Shown here piece by piece: positions 47,109 through 58,522 of a stretch of DNA of 64,000 nucleotides (its first letter is position 1; each line of letters starts with the position of its first letter). The notes beneath the pieces are model-generated. The model was given only the letters and a program-made list of their open reading frames with translations. It did not search any database and had not been told where the DNA came from. Made by a program: the position numbers and the translations under genes. This stretch comes from Puccinia triticina (lineage: Eukaryota; Basidiomycota; Pucciniomycetes; Pucciniales; Pucciniaceae), in assembly GCF_026914185.1 (NCBI RefSeq), contig NC_070565.1, positions 5,332,001-5,396,000 of the forward strand, written 5' to 3'.

Positions 47109-50100
47109 CTCAAACCAACAATGGGTGGTTACGGTACTGGTAACGGGTACCGTAACAAAAACGTAACGAATTTTCACCGTTACCGTTACCGTTACTGGTA
47201 ACGGTGGCTTGGTACGTTCTCATTTTCTTTTGGATCACATGGAAATATCATTGTTACGTTATTTAAGAAACAGAAATAGCTGGTTTTCAATTGTTACGTT
47301 ACTACTGATACCAGCCGTTACTGGCTACTTGTAACGAGAAAATTAAAGAACTATTTTTTTTGTGCTGAGGGAACCAATGCTGCCAAATTTTTTCCCGTCA
47401 CCTCGAATTCACCTGTAAGAGGCACCGCTTCGCGTAGCCACATGAGGCTGCTGATGCTGCAAGACAAGGTGGAAGGGAGCAATCTACCCCAGTTACTGCT
47501 ACACACATTGGAAGCAGCGGAGAATAATCTCTCCACTGCAAATGAGCTTCCCAAACATCCAAGATATGAACGAGCCATCCGAGAAAGAATTGGATACGTT
47601 TTTGAGTTGTTTTTCCACCACTTCAAGGGGGGATGATTTGTGATCAATATCCCCATCCTTGAAGGAAAGGTCCACCTTCAAGAAAACATTGACCTTGTTT
47701 TCATGCGCAGTTTGCTGCTGGATTGTCCTAGATGCAAGGCGGGCCATGAGCAACATAGGCATATCATTTGATGGCTTATCAATGACCGTGATTTCTGATG
47801 TGTGGCAGATGTTTGATTCTGCCTTGTAGTCTAGGAATTTTCGGTTGAGCAAATCCAGGCACTTGCTGACTTTGTTGCTGGTTTCTCCAAATCCCAGCTT
47901 GAAGATTTCCATCCGGTAGCATGGGTGCATGATTGTTGCAAGAATGTCGAGGGTCTCACATTGCATTGCTTTGTCTAGATATTTTTCGACACTCTTGAGC
48001 ATGGCATGGTACATTGGATACAAGGAGTCTGTCTCTTGCAAGAGCTACAACTTTCCGGTGATATATTCTTTGAGCTCTAGATACTTCGGAAGAACATGGG
48101 TACCGGTCGCCTGGTTGCCTTCCATTTGTGCAGTGAGATCAACAAACACCTGTTTGAGATTTTTGATATGGGGTTAGCTACATACAGTTACAGACCAAGT
48201 AAGAAACAACAACCCACTTCAAGCTCTCTATTCAAGTTATCAATCTCTTTCCAGTCTTTCGGAGCAAACCAAACATTGTCAAACACTCGGCTTTCGTTAT
48301 GTTGTTGATCTTCCTTTAATAGGAAGTCAATGACTTCTCTAGCCTTGATGGCTTTCCGGTGGCTTTGGTATTTAATATTCCAGTGGATTCCATATCCGGC
48401 GATCAGCGGGGAAACTTTGAGGTTTAAAGTCTTTGCCACGCGATTGAAGCTGGCCCGCTGCGCTGCCAATTGAGTTATTTGTTTAATCACAACATCAAGT
48501 TTCTGGGTGAGACTTTGAAGCCGGGTAGTCTTTGTATGCGATGAAGTAGGTTGATTCTTGATATTCTGTTCAACATTCTTTCTCCCAGGGGATAAATCAT
48601 CATCTGACAGCTCATCGTCTGCGTTACCGTAATCACTTTCAGATCCCTCATTGTCGTCACAGGTATGCGTGAAGGCCTTTGGATTCTCGGATATCAGTTG
48701 TGTGACAGGTGTTTTGGCACAATTTTCCTCTTCTTCCTTGACTAGCTTACCAAGGACTGGAAAGAAACCAAGTACAGACTCCTTAGCTTTGCCCGGTGGC
48801 AATGTCTTGAGAGACAAAGATGCCAGGCCTGCGTTGACAATCAACGCAAGCTTGTGACAGAAGCACTTGACGTGCATAGTAGCTGGATTCCAAGAATCTG
48901 GAGTGTAATCATCCTTGAGTAATGCATACATTTCCCTTGCCATTGTGTTATTGTTTGATCCAGAGTCGGTAGTTTGTGCAAGCATTTTGGAATAAAGGTT
49001 TTGTTTATTGAGGAGGGTAGCGATGGGGCATGCTAAGAGATGACCAAGATGTTTCCAGGGGATCATCTTCAAGGTCAGGTGGCGTACAGTGTATTCCCAG
49101 TTTGAATCAATATAAGCCACGGCGGCACCGATGAAAGCAAAGCGGTTCCCTTTTGTGGTCCATACATCATGGATAAGTGTGAATTAAGTGTCAAGATTCT
49201 TATAGGGTAGAGATGTGGAATAAGTCAGACACAAGTCAGTATTCAAAAGGATTTACAAAAAAAGTTAAATAGGAATGCGTAAACAAACCTTCAACTCATC
49301 AAAAACATTGGTCTTCAGCATCAAGTACAGTTTTTTAGATTCATCAGCTGCCCACCTTCGACCGTAGAGACAAGCCTTGGGATTTGAATATTGAAAAGCT
49401 GCTCAAAGAATGCTGTCTTCAATGCGGGACCACACCAGCGCCTGTCGAATCTGCCACAACATAATGAGTTGATTGAGTACACGGTTGGAAAAAACCATCT
49501 TAACTTCAAGAAATCCGTTGATGGTGGCTTGCTTTGAGTCGCCACCACCCTGGGCTTGTTGAAGATTGCGCTTGCCAACTGTGGGGGGTAGTTTTGCCCC
49601 CAACTTCTTTGCTTCGTCTCGTTTGGGGCAACCACGACTCTTCTTTTCCGATTGAGCAGATCCATCTCGGTGGCTCTTCAGATTTCCAAGTGATGATATA
49701 TGGCCCCGAGTGTTCTGGCCACACCACTTGCATTTGTAATTTAAGTTTGTATTTGGCGGGTCCCCCTGCTTCCACGCTGGATTGTGAAAATAATCAACGA
49801 CCTTGTTGTACACAGTCTCTTTGGGCTTCTTGTTTTCTCTTGGCTGGATTTTGATTGACCCATCGGAATCCTGGTCGTAATTGTACCCATCCACACCTGC
49901 CTGGAGATCCCTGACCCCCAAAAAATAGAGTGATCAGTTGGATTAAACTTATAAGTGTGTATGCAACTTATTTACCCACCTGTGCTTGTGTAATGGCCAC
50001 ACTTGCCTTAGACTTCACACGCTTTTGAGTCAATTTCTCTGTGGCAGGCTGAGGCGAGGACTGTCCGCGTGATTTCTTCTGTTTGCGCTTCGGATTTTTG

Positions 50101-50686
50101 GACACCGCAGTGGACTAAGCTGAATCAGATGAGGGGGCGCCTGCTCTTTTTGACGCAGTATTTGATGCTCCAAGGACTGACAAGGCTTGTGTTGATTGGC
50201 GTGGTTGAAAAATGGACTGATCAGAGGTGTTACCTTTGCTTGCCGCATTTTCGTCACGGATGCCAGAGAGCGGTTTGGCTGGTTGGCTTGGCGGATTCAT
50301 GTTGGACTTGAAAATTGTTGAGGCTGGAATGCTGTTGCCTTGGCTGTTTGTAGACCAGGATGAAAAATCTTGCCTGTCCAACCAGTCTGCTTAGGCACTG
50401 CAAGTGCCCAGTTGAATATGGGACTGCACCACTCCAAAGGTGTTTTGGCCGTGGTCAAAAACATTATCATGCGTTATCATGCGTTACCACGCGTTATGGC
50501 TTGTTACCAGGCGTTGCGTTATCTTAAGATTTCAGATGGCTGATAAAAGCAAAGTTACGTTATCTACAGCCCTAATATTTTGCCGTTACTAATTACCGTG
50601 ACGGGTTGCTGTAGTAACGAATATCGTTACGCTACCAAATTTGCCCCAGTAACGTAGCGTAACGTAACTACCCATTGTTGTTTGAG
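47109..50686 (-). mobile_element. hAT DNA transposon (copy 2), degenerate
   Basis: Inverted termini are CTCAAACCAACAATGGGT (left) and ACCCATTGTTGTTTGAG (right). Just inside, both ends carry clusters of GTTAC, GTAACG and CGTTAC words (47,125-47,340 and 50,460-50,660), typical subterminal repeats. No clean 8-bp target duplication was found, so the exact ends may be off by a few bases. The transposase inside is on the minus strand. Confidence 0.75.
47360..50300 (-). pseudogene. hAT transposase (copy 2), multiply interrupted
   Basis: Minus-strand blocks in order: Ser-rich N terminus from MNPPSQPAKPLSG (50,300), basic KNPKRKQKKSRG; BED finger YKCKWCGQNTRGHISSLGNL (about 49,680-49,745); NRVLNQLIMLWQIRQALVWS; SDSNN-type core region ending LAQTTDSGSNNNTM (about 48,940-48,990), HVKCFCHKLALIVNAGL; SFISWMFG region; and the C-terminal dimerisation domain YPILSRMARSYLG...FAVERLFSAASN (about 47,480-47,590). 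Stops include TAG after SSDSA (about 50,118) and TGA at 49403-49405. Cys stands where relatives have Arg (KACLYGRR, LLACPIA), as expected from CGN to TGN changes. Non-functional. It differs in sequence from the copy at 0.4-2.7 kb and belongs to another hAT lineage. Confidence 0.85.
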
Positions 50687-50689
50687 TGT

Positions 50690-52110
50690 TTGCTTGAGAT
50701 CTCGCGCGGTTGGTGGTTACTTGTTGCGGTAGGGCTTTGTAGAAGGTGCAGACCCGCTTTGCAAATTTGTTGTATTTGAAGGGTTCTACCTCCAACAGTT
50801 TGAATTTTTGCACATCCGCTTGGAGGTCGTCCGGGAGGCCAAGGGTCATCCATTTGGCTAGGCTGATGTCCGAGATAATCAGGGGGTCTGATTTGTAATT
50901 AATCATCCTCTGCAGGGTTTGGGGTCGCGACTCAAATTGGGAGAACATTTCTCCCTTTTCCATCTTGAGGTTGCAGATTTTTGTTTTGAGTCCCTGTTGC
51001 CAGCGGATCGGGAGGGCGACTTCAAAGAGGGCTTCTTTGAAATCCTTCCACGGTTTGGTCAGGTAGCTCTTGGCTTTGTTGGAATAGAAGGATAAGAGGT
51101 TTGTTTCCTTGATTAGGGTCCCCACAATCCTTACTTTGTCATCATTGGACACTACCTTCTTTGTATCAAAGAAGATATCAAGTCCGTATATCCAGTTTAG
51201 AAACGGCTCCGTCTCTTGATAGGGACCAGTGTACACGGGGCCGTCCGCTGTGCGGAACCGACAGAGGTCGATGTGGTCATCTTGGCTTGTTGGCCCTCCC
51301 CCCCCAGTTTGTCTTTCTTTGCTGACGCTCGGATCAATGCCTCTTTGAGTCTTGCAAACTGCTCTGCATCCGCCAGGGCCCGGTCTTCTGCCACTTGCTG
51401 AGAAGCTAGAGCTCTCGAATTGGCAGCTCTCTGAGCGTCCAGGCTGGCTTGGTGCATTTGCATCGTCATTTGATACATTTGGTGGAGTATTGCCGCTCCA
51501 TCTGGTCCAGCGCCTGTACCTTGCGGCTCGGGGGTTGTTGTTGGGATCGGGGTTGTCTCTTTTGCATCTGAGTTGGATGCCTTCCCCTTGTTTGGTTGGC
51601 TGTTCATTGGTGTGGCCGGGCGGGGGGGTTACTTGACGCTGGTGTCTGGGTGGTTGTTGCGAGAGGTGGAAGTTTGGCTGGTGCTGGTAGTGCTGGGGGC
51701 GTGGATAAGGAAGGGTTAAAAGTTCCCGTTGGTGGCGGAGGAGCTTTGATGGACCCGGGATCAACAGGCGACCACGCTGTGACAACAGGTGGTATGTTGT
51801 TATTGGCCGAGAAGAGAGAGGTCGCCGGACTACTGGGCAATCCCACCGCTTGTGGAAGGATTAGAGATTCTGACAGCGATGGGGGACACAAATGTACCTC
51901 CAGCGGGGCGGTGATGGGGATAGGCTGGGCGGCTAGTAAGGGTTGTGAGGATGCCGTGGTTAGAGGGCGGCTGCTATTGTGGGGGGCGTCCTGTTTCTGC
52001 TTCTCCGCAGCTGCTGCGGCTTGTTTTGCTCTGTTGGCCGCTCGTAGTAAGGCTTCGGGGTTGGTGATGGGGAGAAGATTGTTGGATGATGTGGTCCTCC
52101 TGGTGGACAT
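50690..52110 (-). pseudogene. Ty3/Gypsy gag fragment, frameshifted
   Basis: Start at MSTRRTTSSNNLLPITNPEA (52,110, minus). A Pro/Ser-rich part follows, then after a frame change MNSQPNKGKASNSD...QMYQMTMQMHQASLDAQRA (51,607-51,300). After another change near the C8 run at 51,299-51,306 comes the retrotrans_gag core, RTADGPVYTGPYQETEPFLN, IVGTLIKETNLLSFYSNKA, KPWKDFKEALFEVALP, and LAKWMTLGLPDDLQADVQ. The core ends at the hAT terminus near 50,690. No protease, reverse transcriptase or LTR pair was found here, so this is a truncated remnant. At least two frameshifts. Confidence 0.8.
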
Positions 52111-52294
52111 GGGCAATGTGGGGTGCAAGCGATTGAGAGTAGAATTTGAGGCGAGGGGCCGGTGTTTGATGGCATGGGGGTGCGAGGCAAGAAGGTCTAG
52201 AAAAAAAAAGTGTAAGCGCTCACTGACAAGGCAAGGACAAGGGCGAGGGGCACGAGGGGGAGTTCTAGAACCTCTGTATCTGCTTTGCAAAGGG

Positions 52295-52332
52295 TCTAAC
52301 TCAGGGGAAGTCTTAGTACTTCCCTACTAACT
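52295..52332. repeat. Short palindromic element, diverged copy
   Basis: TCTAACTCAGGGGAAGTC followed by TTAGTACTTCCCTACTAAC. Same as the element at 52,386 with a changed right arm. Confidence 0.6.
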
Positions 52333-52385
52333 ACAAAAGGGGAGAGAGAAAAAGGAAGGAAGGAATGGAAAAGGGATCTTGCTCA

Positions 52386-52427
52386 CCTAACTCAGGGGAA
52401 GTCTTAGTACTTCCCTACTGAGTTAGG
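52386..52427. repeat. 42-bp near-perfect palindrome
   Basis: CCTAACTCAGGGGAAGT and ACTTCCCTACTGAGTTAGG are inverted around CTTAGT, with one unpaired dinucleotide. Two copies within 100 bp and no coding role; either a micro-element or part of a lost Gypsy LTR. Confidence 0.7.
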
Positions 52428-52543
52428 AGGGGGCGGGGGAACTGGGATTAAGAGAGCGCCCGGTCCGGCGTCTGTGACAGGCTGATGATTGTTCCTGTGA
52501 GTACGCGGGAGGCGCGGCTCACAGTACCATCCACCAAAAACTT

Positions 52544-52759
52544 CACTGCCAGCATATTTGGCTAGGTTGAAGTCATCCCAGTTTAACTGGGATGGACTCA
52601 ACCAATTTAAAATGGGTTAATCTCAACCAATGAAATATAAAACTAAGGGGGGTCCCTTGGATTTAAATTGCATCAGTTGAGATCAACCAAGTTTAAATTG
52701 GTTGAGTGCATCACAGTTTAAATAGGATAAACTCAGCCCAGCCAATTATGCTGGCAGTG
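52544..52759. mobile_element. MITE, 216 bp, with 3-bp CTT duplication
   Basis: Termini CACTGCCAGCATATTTGGCT and its inverse AGCCAATTATGCTGGCAGTG, with similarity continuing about 35 bp inward (GGTTGAAGTCATCC against GGCTGAGTTTATCC). CTT flanks both sides (52,541-52,543 and 52,760-52,762). A 3-bp duplication is typical of PIF/Harbinger MITEs, but the usual TWA target is not met. The interior has repeated AACCAATTTAAA/TTTAAATTGGTT words. Confidence 0.7.
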
Positions 52760-52859
52760 CTTAGAAGGTTGGGGATGGTCAGGGTTGAGATTTGGTGGTT
52801 CAAAGGAAAACACCACCAAATCTAAAATATCTCTCATGCAAGAATCCCTGATTAGTCAT

Positions 52860-52898
52860 AAGTCCCTCCGGCATAGCCTCAGGCAAGTGAGGGACTTA
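52860..52898. repeat. Short AAGTCCCTC palindromic element
   Basis: AAGTCCCTC at the left and GAGGGACTTA at the right around CGGCATAGCCTCAGGCAAGT. The core is shared exactly with the copy at 53,768-53,810. Confidence 0.65.
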
Positions 52899-53431
52899 GT
52901 TCAAAGCCAAATTTGAAACCCACGGCTTGGAAACTCAGGCAAGCAAACCAGAATCACAAGAATCCCTTCTTTCCGTCATTAAAACAGATATTAATACTGT
53001 ATCAACCCCTGATATGTCCTTCCAATGTTCAAGGGAACAACTCTTTCTCTTGCCCCCTCAGTTGCGCAAAGCTCATTGCAACACACTCTGGAGGACTTTA
53101 GATAGCAATGACTAACTAATGTTTAGTGAGTGGGAAAAACCCTGCCTGAACCCGACCCAATTATCTAATTGGGTCTCAATGGGTTGGGTTGGTTTTTTAA
53201 AGAGAGGTCTGAGGGCTGCTCAAACCTGACCCAGAACCCATTGGGTCTTGGGTTTTCATCATGTGTACATATCCCTTTGATGTGGTAATACACATTCTCA
53301 CGTCGCCGTTGGCTCCGGTGCCTCCGACGTCACCAATGCTAACTTGCTCAAAATCACCAGGGTCAGCCGCGCCGAAATGGTCCCGGGTGATGAACTACAG
53401 ATCGAAGTTGTCGCTGCTGTATTGCATGTGT

Positions 53432-53660
53432 TCAGCAAAATGTGATAGCATTCAATGGCTGAAAATGTTCTTTGACTTCATCAAACAGAGGTTTAGAAAG
53501 GGCCTCAAATCGTTCACCAAGCGCCTCAGCAAGGTAAGTTTTTGTCTTCTCGATCATCTTATCAATCATACTATGAAATTTGGGTTCAGACGGCACACGT
53601 CGTTTTTTCAAGTAGCTGATGATGTGTTTGTATTCGCACAACATATCACCAAAAGCTCAA
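53432..53660 (-). pseudogene. Possible hAT transposase remnant
   Basis: A 70-residue frame reads YKHIISYLKKRRVPSEPKFH and then MIDKMIEKTKTYLAEALGER. This resembles the segment of rust hAT transposases just before the C-terminal dimerisation domain. The remaining part and flanks do not continue the family. Weak call. Confidence 0.4.
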
Positions 53661-53767
53661 GATTGCATTTTAGGACGACCTTTTCTATTTGATTATGATT
53701 GCACTCTAGAATACCACAAAACAGGGGAGACTCTCACGTTTCAAGGAAACAAGGGTCGGCGAATTTC

Positions 53768-53810
53768 AGTACCTCCGGCATAGCCTCAGGCAAGTGAGGG
53801 ACTTAGTTAA
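53768..53810. repeat. Short AGTCCCTC-family palindromic element
   Basis: AGTACCTCCGGCATAGCC and AGGCAAGTGAGGGACTTAG. The left terminus is damaged relative to the 52,860 copy, while the core and right end are identical, ending ACTTAGTTAA. Confidence 0.6.
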
Positions 53811-55130
53811 GTTCGGGTAATGCGGCCGTTGGACGTCAGTTGTCTGATCAACCCTGGTCGAAGAAGGAAAGGAACGTCCCGGCGGCCGATCAACAAAAAA
53901 AAGGGGGCCGTTGTCCGTTCATAGTGCAAGAGTGATTAAGTGTTGAGAGAGGCTCTTTCCTCCTTGGTGGGATCCCATTGACCCCGCCAAGGAAGAAAGG
54001 ACTTGGTGGTTGGCTGTCTTGGGCAGCTTGTCGATTGCAAGGCTGGTCAAGACGGCCGTTTGTCCATGGCAAGTCACGATGGGGGGCAGGTGACGCGGGG
54101 ATTGAAGGAGAGGAAGGTCAGGGTTGGGACCAGGTCCGAAATAATCAGGTGCAACGGGCCCGAGCGGCCAGAGGCGTAAATCAGAAGGCAGGCAAGGAAA
54201 TATCAGGAGTCCAACAGACGGATCGAAGAGTCGGTGACATTGGCTTTAAAAAAAACGGCTGTTTGATTGGCCTGCCTGCTTCAAGTCTATAAGCTCCACT
54301 TTGAGCTCCGGGCGACGCAGCATTGCCACCATCAGTTGTAACTTGTAACTTGTACAGCTCCTCCCCGCTTCCCGATCCGCAATTCCCCGAGCAATTACAG
54401 ACATACGCAAGTCCTCGTGCTCAGTTAGTGGAGGAATTTCCGTGCAATTTGGGACCCCCGCAGATGTTGGTTTGGACCCAAAAAGTCCAGATTTCCGCAG
54501 GGAAATCTAGCTTTTTGGGCTCTAGATCACTTCTGGGAGACCCGCAGATCTCAACGGAAAGTCATCCAGTAATGCGCGCCCGTGACCCCTGACATATCAG
54601 AACGCCCATGCCAGATTACACGACCACAGCGGTGAGGCGGGAGGTACTTATTCAAGTTAGATTCAGCCCGGTAATCAGTTTTGAAGAAGAGCAGAGCGGT
54701 TGCTTTTTATGGCACATAACCCTTTATCTCTACATCAGGTCTACCCACGGGCTGACCCAACCCGACCTCGCCACTATCACTGTTGGCGGTACTGCCAGGG
54801 CTGTCTTGATCTAGGGAAGCTTTTACACTCATCTATCTTTTTCCTCATGCTTCAATTTATTTGAGCAAACAACATGGTTCTTTTCGATAATAGAATGGCT
54901 CAGTAAATGAAAAAATGAATGGATTCTAGCAAGAAGTCACAAACAACTCCATCAGATGATCATTTGTGCACTGAGAGAGAAAAAGTCCAAACACCAGGGC
55001 CAAGATCTATTTTTGATCTGATTTCATAAAATTTGGACATGAAGTAACCAAAGTTGCCAATTTTTGCCCGGCTCTGATGCAGTATTCAGTTGGGGCATAC
55101 TCGGAAACACTTCATCAGAAAGGTCTGATT
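53811..55130. other. Intergenic, with one hairpin
   Basis: No gene recognised. 54,478-54,520 forms a strong hairpin: CCCAAAAAG with CTTTTTGGG outside, AGATTTCC with GGGAAATCT inside, loop GCA. Confidence 0.5.
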
Positions 55131-56134
55131 TCAAATTCCACAGACATCTGCTCTGGCCAAAACCATGGCCATTAAAGTAACCGCTTCGACCTTTTAGACA
55201 AAATATGGTAATGAAGTTCAGAAGCAATCAGATAAATTCCCCAGGATCTGACTTCTATTTTTATTCAATCATGGATACGTACCTGAGCGGCAGTTGCAGC
55301 ACAAGAGAGGGTAAAAGCAGCTGCTCCCTTCCGTCCAGGGTTCAGCCAAGATTCCCAACGAGTTTGATCTAGTTCAGTTGTGAAATTCCGAGATGTTGAG
55401 CTCTCCTATTTCTATTTCTATAAGCATGCGCGGAGAACAGACTTACTTTCTAATAAGCACATTTGAACTTCCTTTCCGCCTTTCCTAGTCTCGAAAAGCT
55501 TGCCTAAAAATAAAATAATTGGTAAGATTTCAAAAATATAGGGTTGATCAAGGCCACAAGTTTTTTCTACTAGACTTACCTCCTTTGTTAAAATAGTTTC
55601 TCCTGTAGCGATACGAGATCTCTTCCCCCCAGGAGGCAATAAAGCTGAAGGTCCACTCATCAGACCTCAGGCCTCTGGGATCAATCTTAAAAACTCTATT
55701 ATGGGCTCCGGTAACATTTGGCTCGATAAAGTGTGACTTTTTAAAGCATGTATCGTCTTGCTGAAAGTTATAAAATGGATTCAGTTTTTATTATAAATTT
55801 TAAAATCCCAAAAATAGTGGTGGATACTTACGGAGTTGAGGAATAACACCGGTTGCAAGCTTGAGTCTCTCACCTGCGTAGTGGAAGTTCCTCTGCGAAC
55901 ATCTTGATAAGTCTTTTGGAACTGATATGCAAGAGCACCATTGGGATAATGGATTGTCAAGACACCTTGTGAGTAGTCTGGCTTATCATTCATGATGTAA
56001 GTGTTGGTGAAGGGAGGGTGGTCTTTGTCGTTGCTTCGGCGGACGAGCTTGGAAACAGAGTTTTGGGAATTTTGACTCGCAAAAACCATGCCTACTACAA
56101 GGCTGATGGTCACATTTAGACTAAAAACTTTCAT
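55131..56134 (-). CDS. Small secreted protein, possible tubby/LURP-one-like fold
   Basis: Five exons on the minus strand: 56134-55832, 55760-55580, 55503-55447, 55368-55283 and 55190-55131. All are in phase with introns of 71-92 bp, giving 228 aa. The N terminus MKVFSLNVTISLVVGMVFAS is a clear signal peptide, followed by a polar segment with LVRRS, a possible processing site. The body is beta-rich (GVLTIHYPNGALAYQFQKTY, NRVFKIDP, WTFSFIASWGEEISYRYRR, GGKEVQMCLLE). The end is a hydrophobic helix (VEAVTLMAMVLARADVC). Strands closed by a C-terminal hydrophobic helix recall the tubby C-terminal/LURP-one barrel; this is inference from pattern only. Four Cys remain after signal cleavage. Secretion, size and rust context make it a candidate effector or apoplastic protein. 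Intact, with no repeat-type damage. Confidence 0.78.
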
Positions 56135-58522
56135 GTTGGGATCGGAGTTAGGAAAGGTGGGATTTTTTCGAAGCAAAAATGTATTCGACTGAAATATTTA
56201 TGGCCACGTGAAGTGTAACTTAGTAAGGAAAGAGAGAGGGTGTGGCAACCCCTCAAATCTCAAATGAGGTCGCCTTAAATATAGGCCTGTCTTCGTCATG
56301 TCTCGACTCCGGGTTTGGCCTGCCTTCTTCATTATCTGCTTGATAGGCTTTTCACCAAGCGATTCATGCTGCTGATAAAACTCTATGTGAAACATCCCCG
56401 CAAAAACTGGGTTTCGTTAAGCTACAAGTTTCTTTGACATCGATTTTTGAATGTCTTCGGCTGGTCGAGGCAATGCGAGTCAGTGGTCGAGCGGTATGTG
56501 GTTCATGAGACGCGATCGGATGAGGCGAGGTCAAAGCCTGTGCAGTTTCGCAGATTGTCAAGTTTGACTTCGAAGTGAGCGGAGGTGGAACCATCAATGG
56601 ATTCACGGCTTGAACATTCCTTGAGCGGGTCCTGGTCCTGACAGGGTGCCAAGCTTTCGATCGCAGCAAAACCGAGTCGCCGAGATTCCAGACTAGAGGT
56701 TCGAAGTGAGCGGAGGTGGAACCATCAATGGATTCACGGCTTGAACATTCCTTGAGCGGGTCCTGGTCCTGACAGGGTGCCAAGCTTTCGATCGCAGCAA
56801 AACCGAGTCGCCGAGATTAATGACATATGCTAATGCACCGCTCAAAGCGCGAGGAGTCGGAGCATAAGTTCGAGCGAAACATGCGGGCAAAGTTTCAGAA
56901 GTATTGTCTTTTCGGTAAAGCTTGGAACCTTTCTTTTTTTTTTTTTTTGGTGGATCCATGAAGATTGCATATTTTTCATATCCAGTCCAAGTTTTGAGTT
57001 GACAGGTGTCAGACGCAGCCCAGAACTCAAAGCCATCATCCTCTGGAAGATGATCTTGAAGCAGGGTTCAGTAAAAACCGAGTTCAGATTCTGAACCGGA
57101 GCTCATTGTTGACCTAGCCCGCCCAGTACCAATGCGAGCGGACACTGCCCTCCGCCCCAACGGAGGGGCCCACCAAGAACCGGACCCGTTACACAAGCTG
57201 TAAGGGATATGAGGGTGGTGGGATACTTCAGCCAGAAGTTAATCTGGCCACTTGGAATAAATGCATAAAATAAAAAATAAAAAACCATCTCGTTCCAAGC
57301 TATTCGGAAAACACAATATGATCACTGCGTAAATTAATTCGTCGGACACGCCAGACCGACAAGTGCTCGGACTGGAATTACCCGGAGTCGAGTTCTGCAG
57401 TTTAGCACCGCCGGGTTGCTGGACTCGTCGGACCAAGTCGGTCCGATCACTCATCGGACTTGCTTGTCCGACAAGTTACTTCATGCAGTGTATATCTTGG
57501 GTGATTCAGATTCTCCTGGGCAAGACAAAGGAGGACCCAGGAAACCCCCCATAAATGACCGTAACCTAAAATCCAGAATTTGGCCAAAATTCATACATTT
57601 TTTGACCTCATTCATACACGTTTCGTGCGTACGCTCAGACCATCCGCACCGCGCGCTAAGGTAGCCCTACGGTGGACCTGGGCCGACATTGGTTGTGCCA
57701 CCCAAAACAAAAACAAAAAATGAATTCTGACACCCGTGTCAGATACATACGCCAAGTACAGGCCGCGGTACATAGATACTGCAGTCTGCACTACGTCCAC
57801 AACCCTCTTGGGTTCATAGGGCATGCCCCCAACCCTTCCGCCAGAACAAGCCCATGAGCTCCGGGCCAGGCCCGCTGATCAGGACCGCGCACACTCCGAA
57901 CTGAGTCGGACCAGACCTCGGATTGGCCGCCGGTCCCATAAAAATAAATACATACATATAAGACCGTGCTCACTACAACAGCACCCAGTCCACCGGACGC
58001 AGACCTTGTTGACAAAAAAAAGGTTCCCTCTATGGCCGCGCTACCGTGGCACTGCAGCAAAGTTGCGCTTCCCACCACATGCTCTCGCCTTACATATTCC
58101 CAAATCATTCACTCACGCCAAAACCATCAAAAAATGCAAACAACCAAGAAATATGATGATTAGAGCCGGCCTCATACAACACAACTTGTATGGATACATG
58201 GGGTTGTCTTTGAATAGCACAAGCAGTAAAAGGCTTAGAGAAAACCGGCCGGAGTTTTGGAGAGACGCAGCCTTGGGGAAGGATTCTATGTATATTTTGT
58301 GGATGTGGTTTACAAGCCAGTTGCAGCCCTCTATGGTACGCAAAAATTGCATGGATAAGAAAGGATAATGGTTAAATGAGCGGAATCTTGATTTACTCGA
58401 ACTGCCATGAGATCTACGTCGTTTATATAGCAGAGGGATGAAGTTCAAAAGTGTGTGTTGCTGGTCAGCACCGAGAGCCTGTGGGCAAGCTCGCCAGAGA
58501 GAGCGCGAGAGAAAATTCTTAC
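56135..58522. other. Intergenic, with a 131-bp tandem duplication
   Basis: No intact gene seen apart from the possible last exon of the secreted gene that follows (somewhere in 58,200-58,345, minus). 56,570-56,818 is a tandem duplication. GTCCGAC/GTCGGAC words cluster at 57,345-57,475. Confidence 0.45.
56570..56818. repeat. 131-bp tandem duplication
   Basis: The block beginning TCGAAGTGAGCGGAGG and ending GTCGCCGAGATT occurs twice, at 56,570 and 56,701, the second 118 bp long. No differences were noticed in the shared part, so the duplication is recent. Confidence 0.85.

Noticed and set aside
51604..52330. 244-codon plus-strand frame overlapping the gag start
   Set aside because: Antisense to the Pro/Ser-rich gag N terminus; Gly/Val-rich composition reflects the complement, with no motif.
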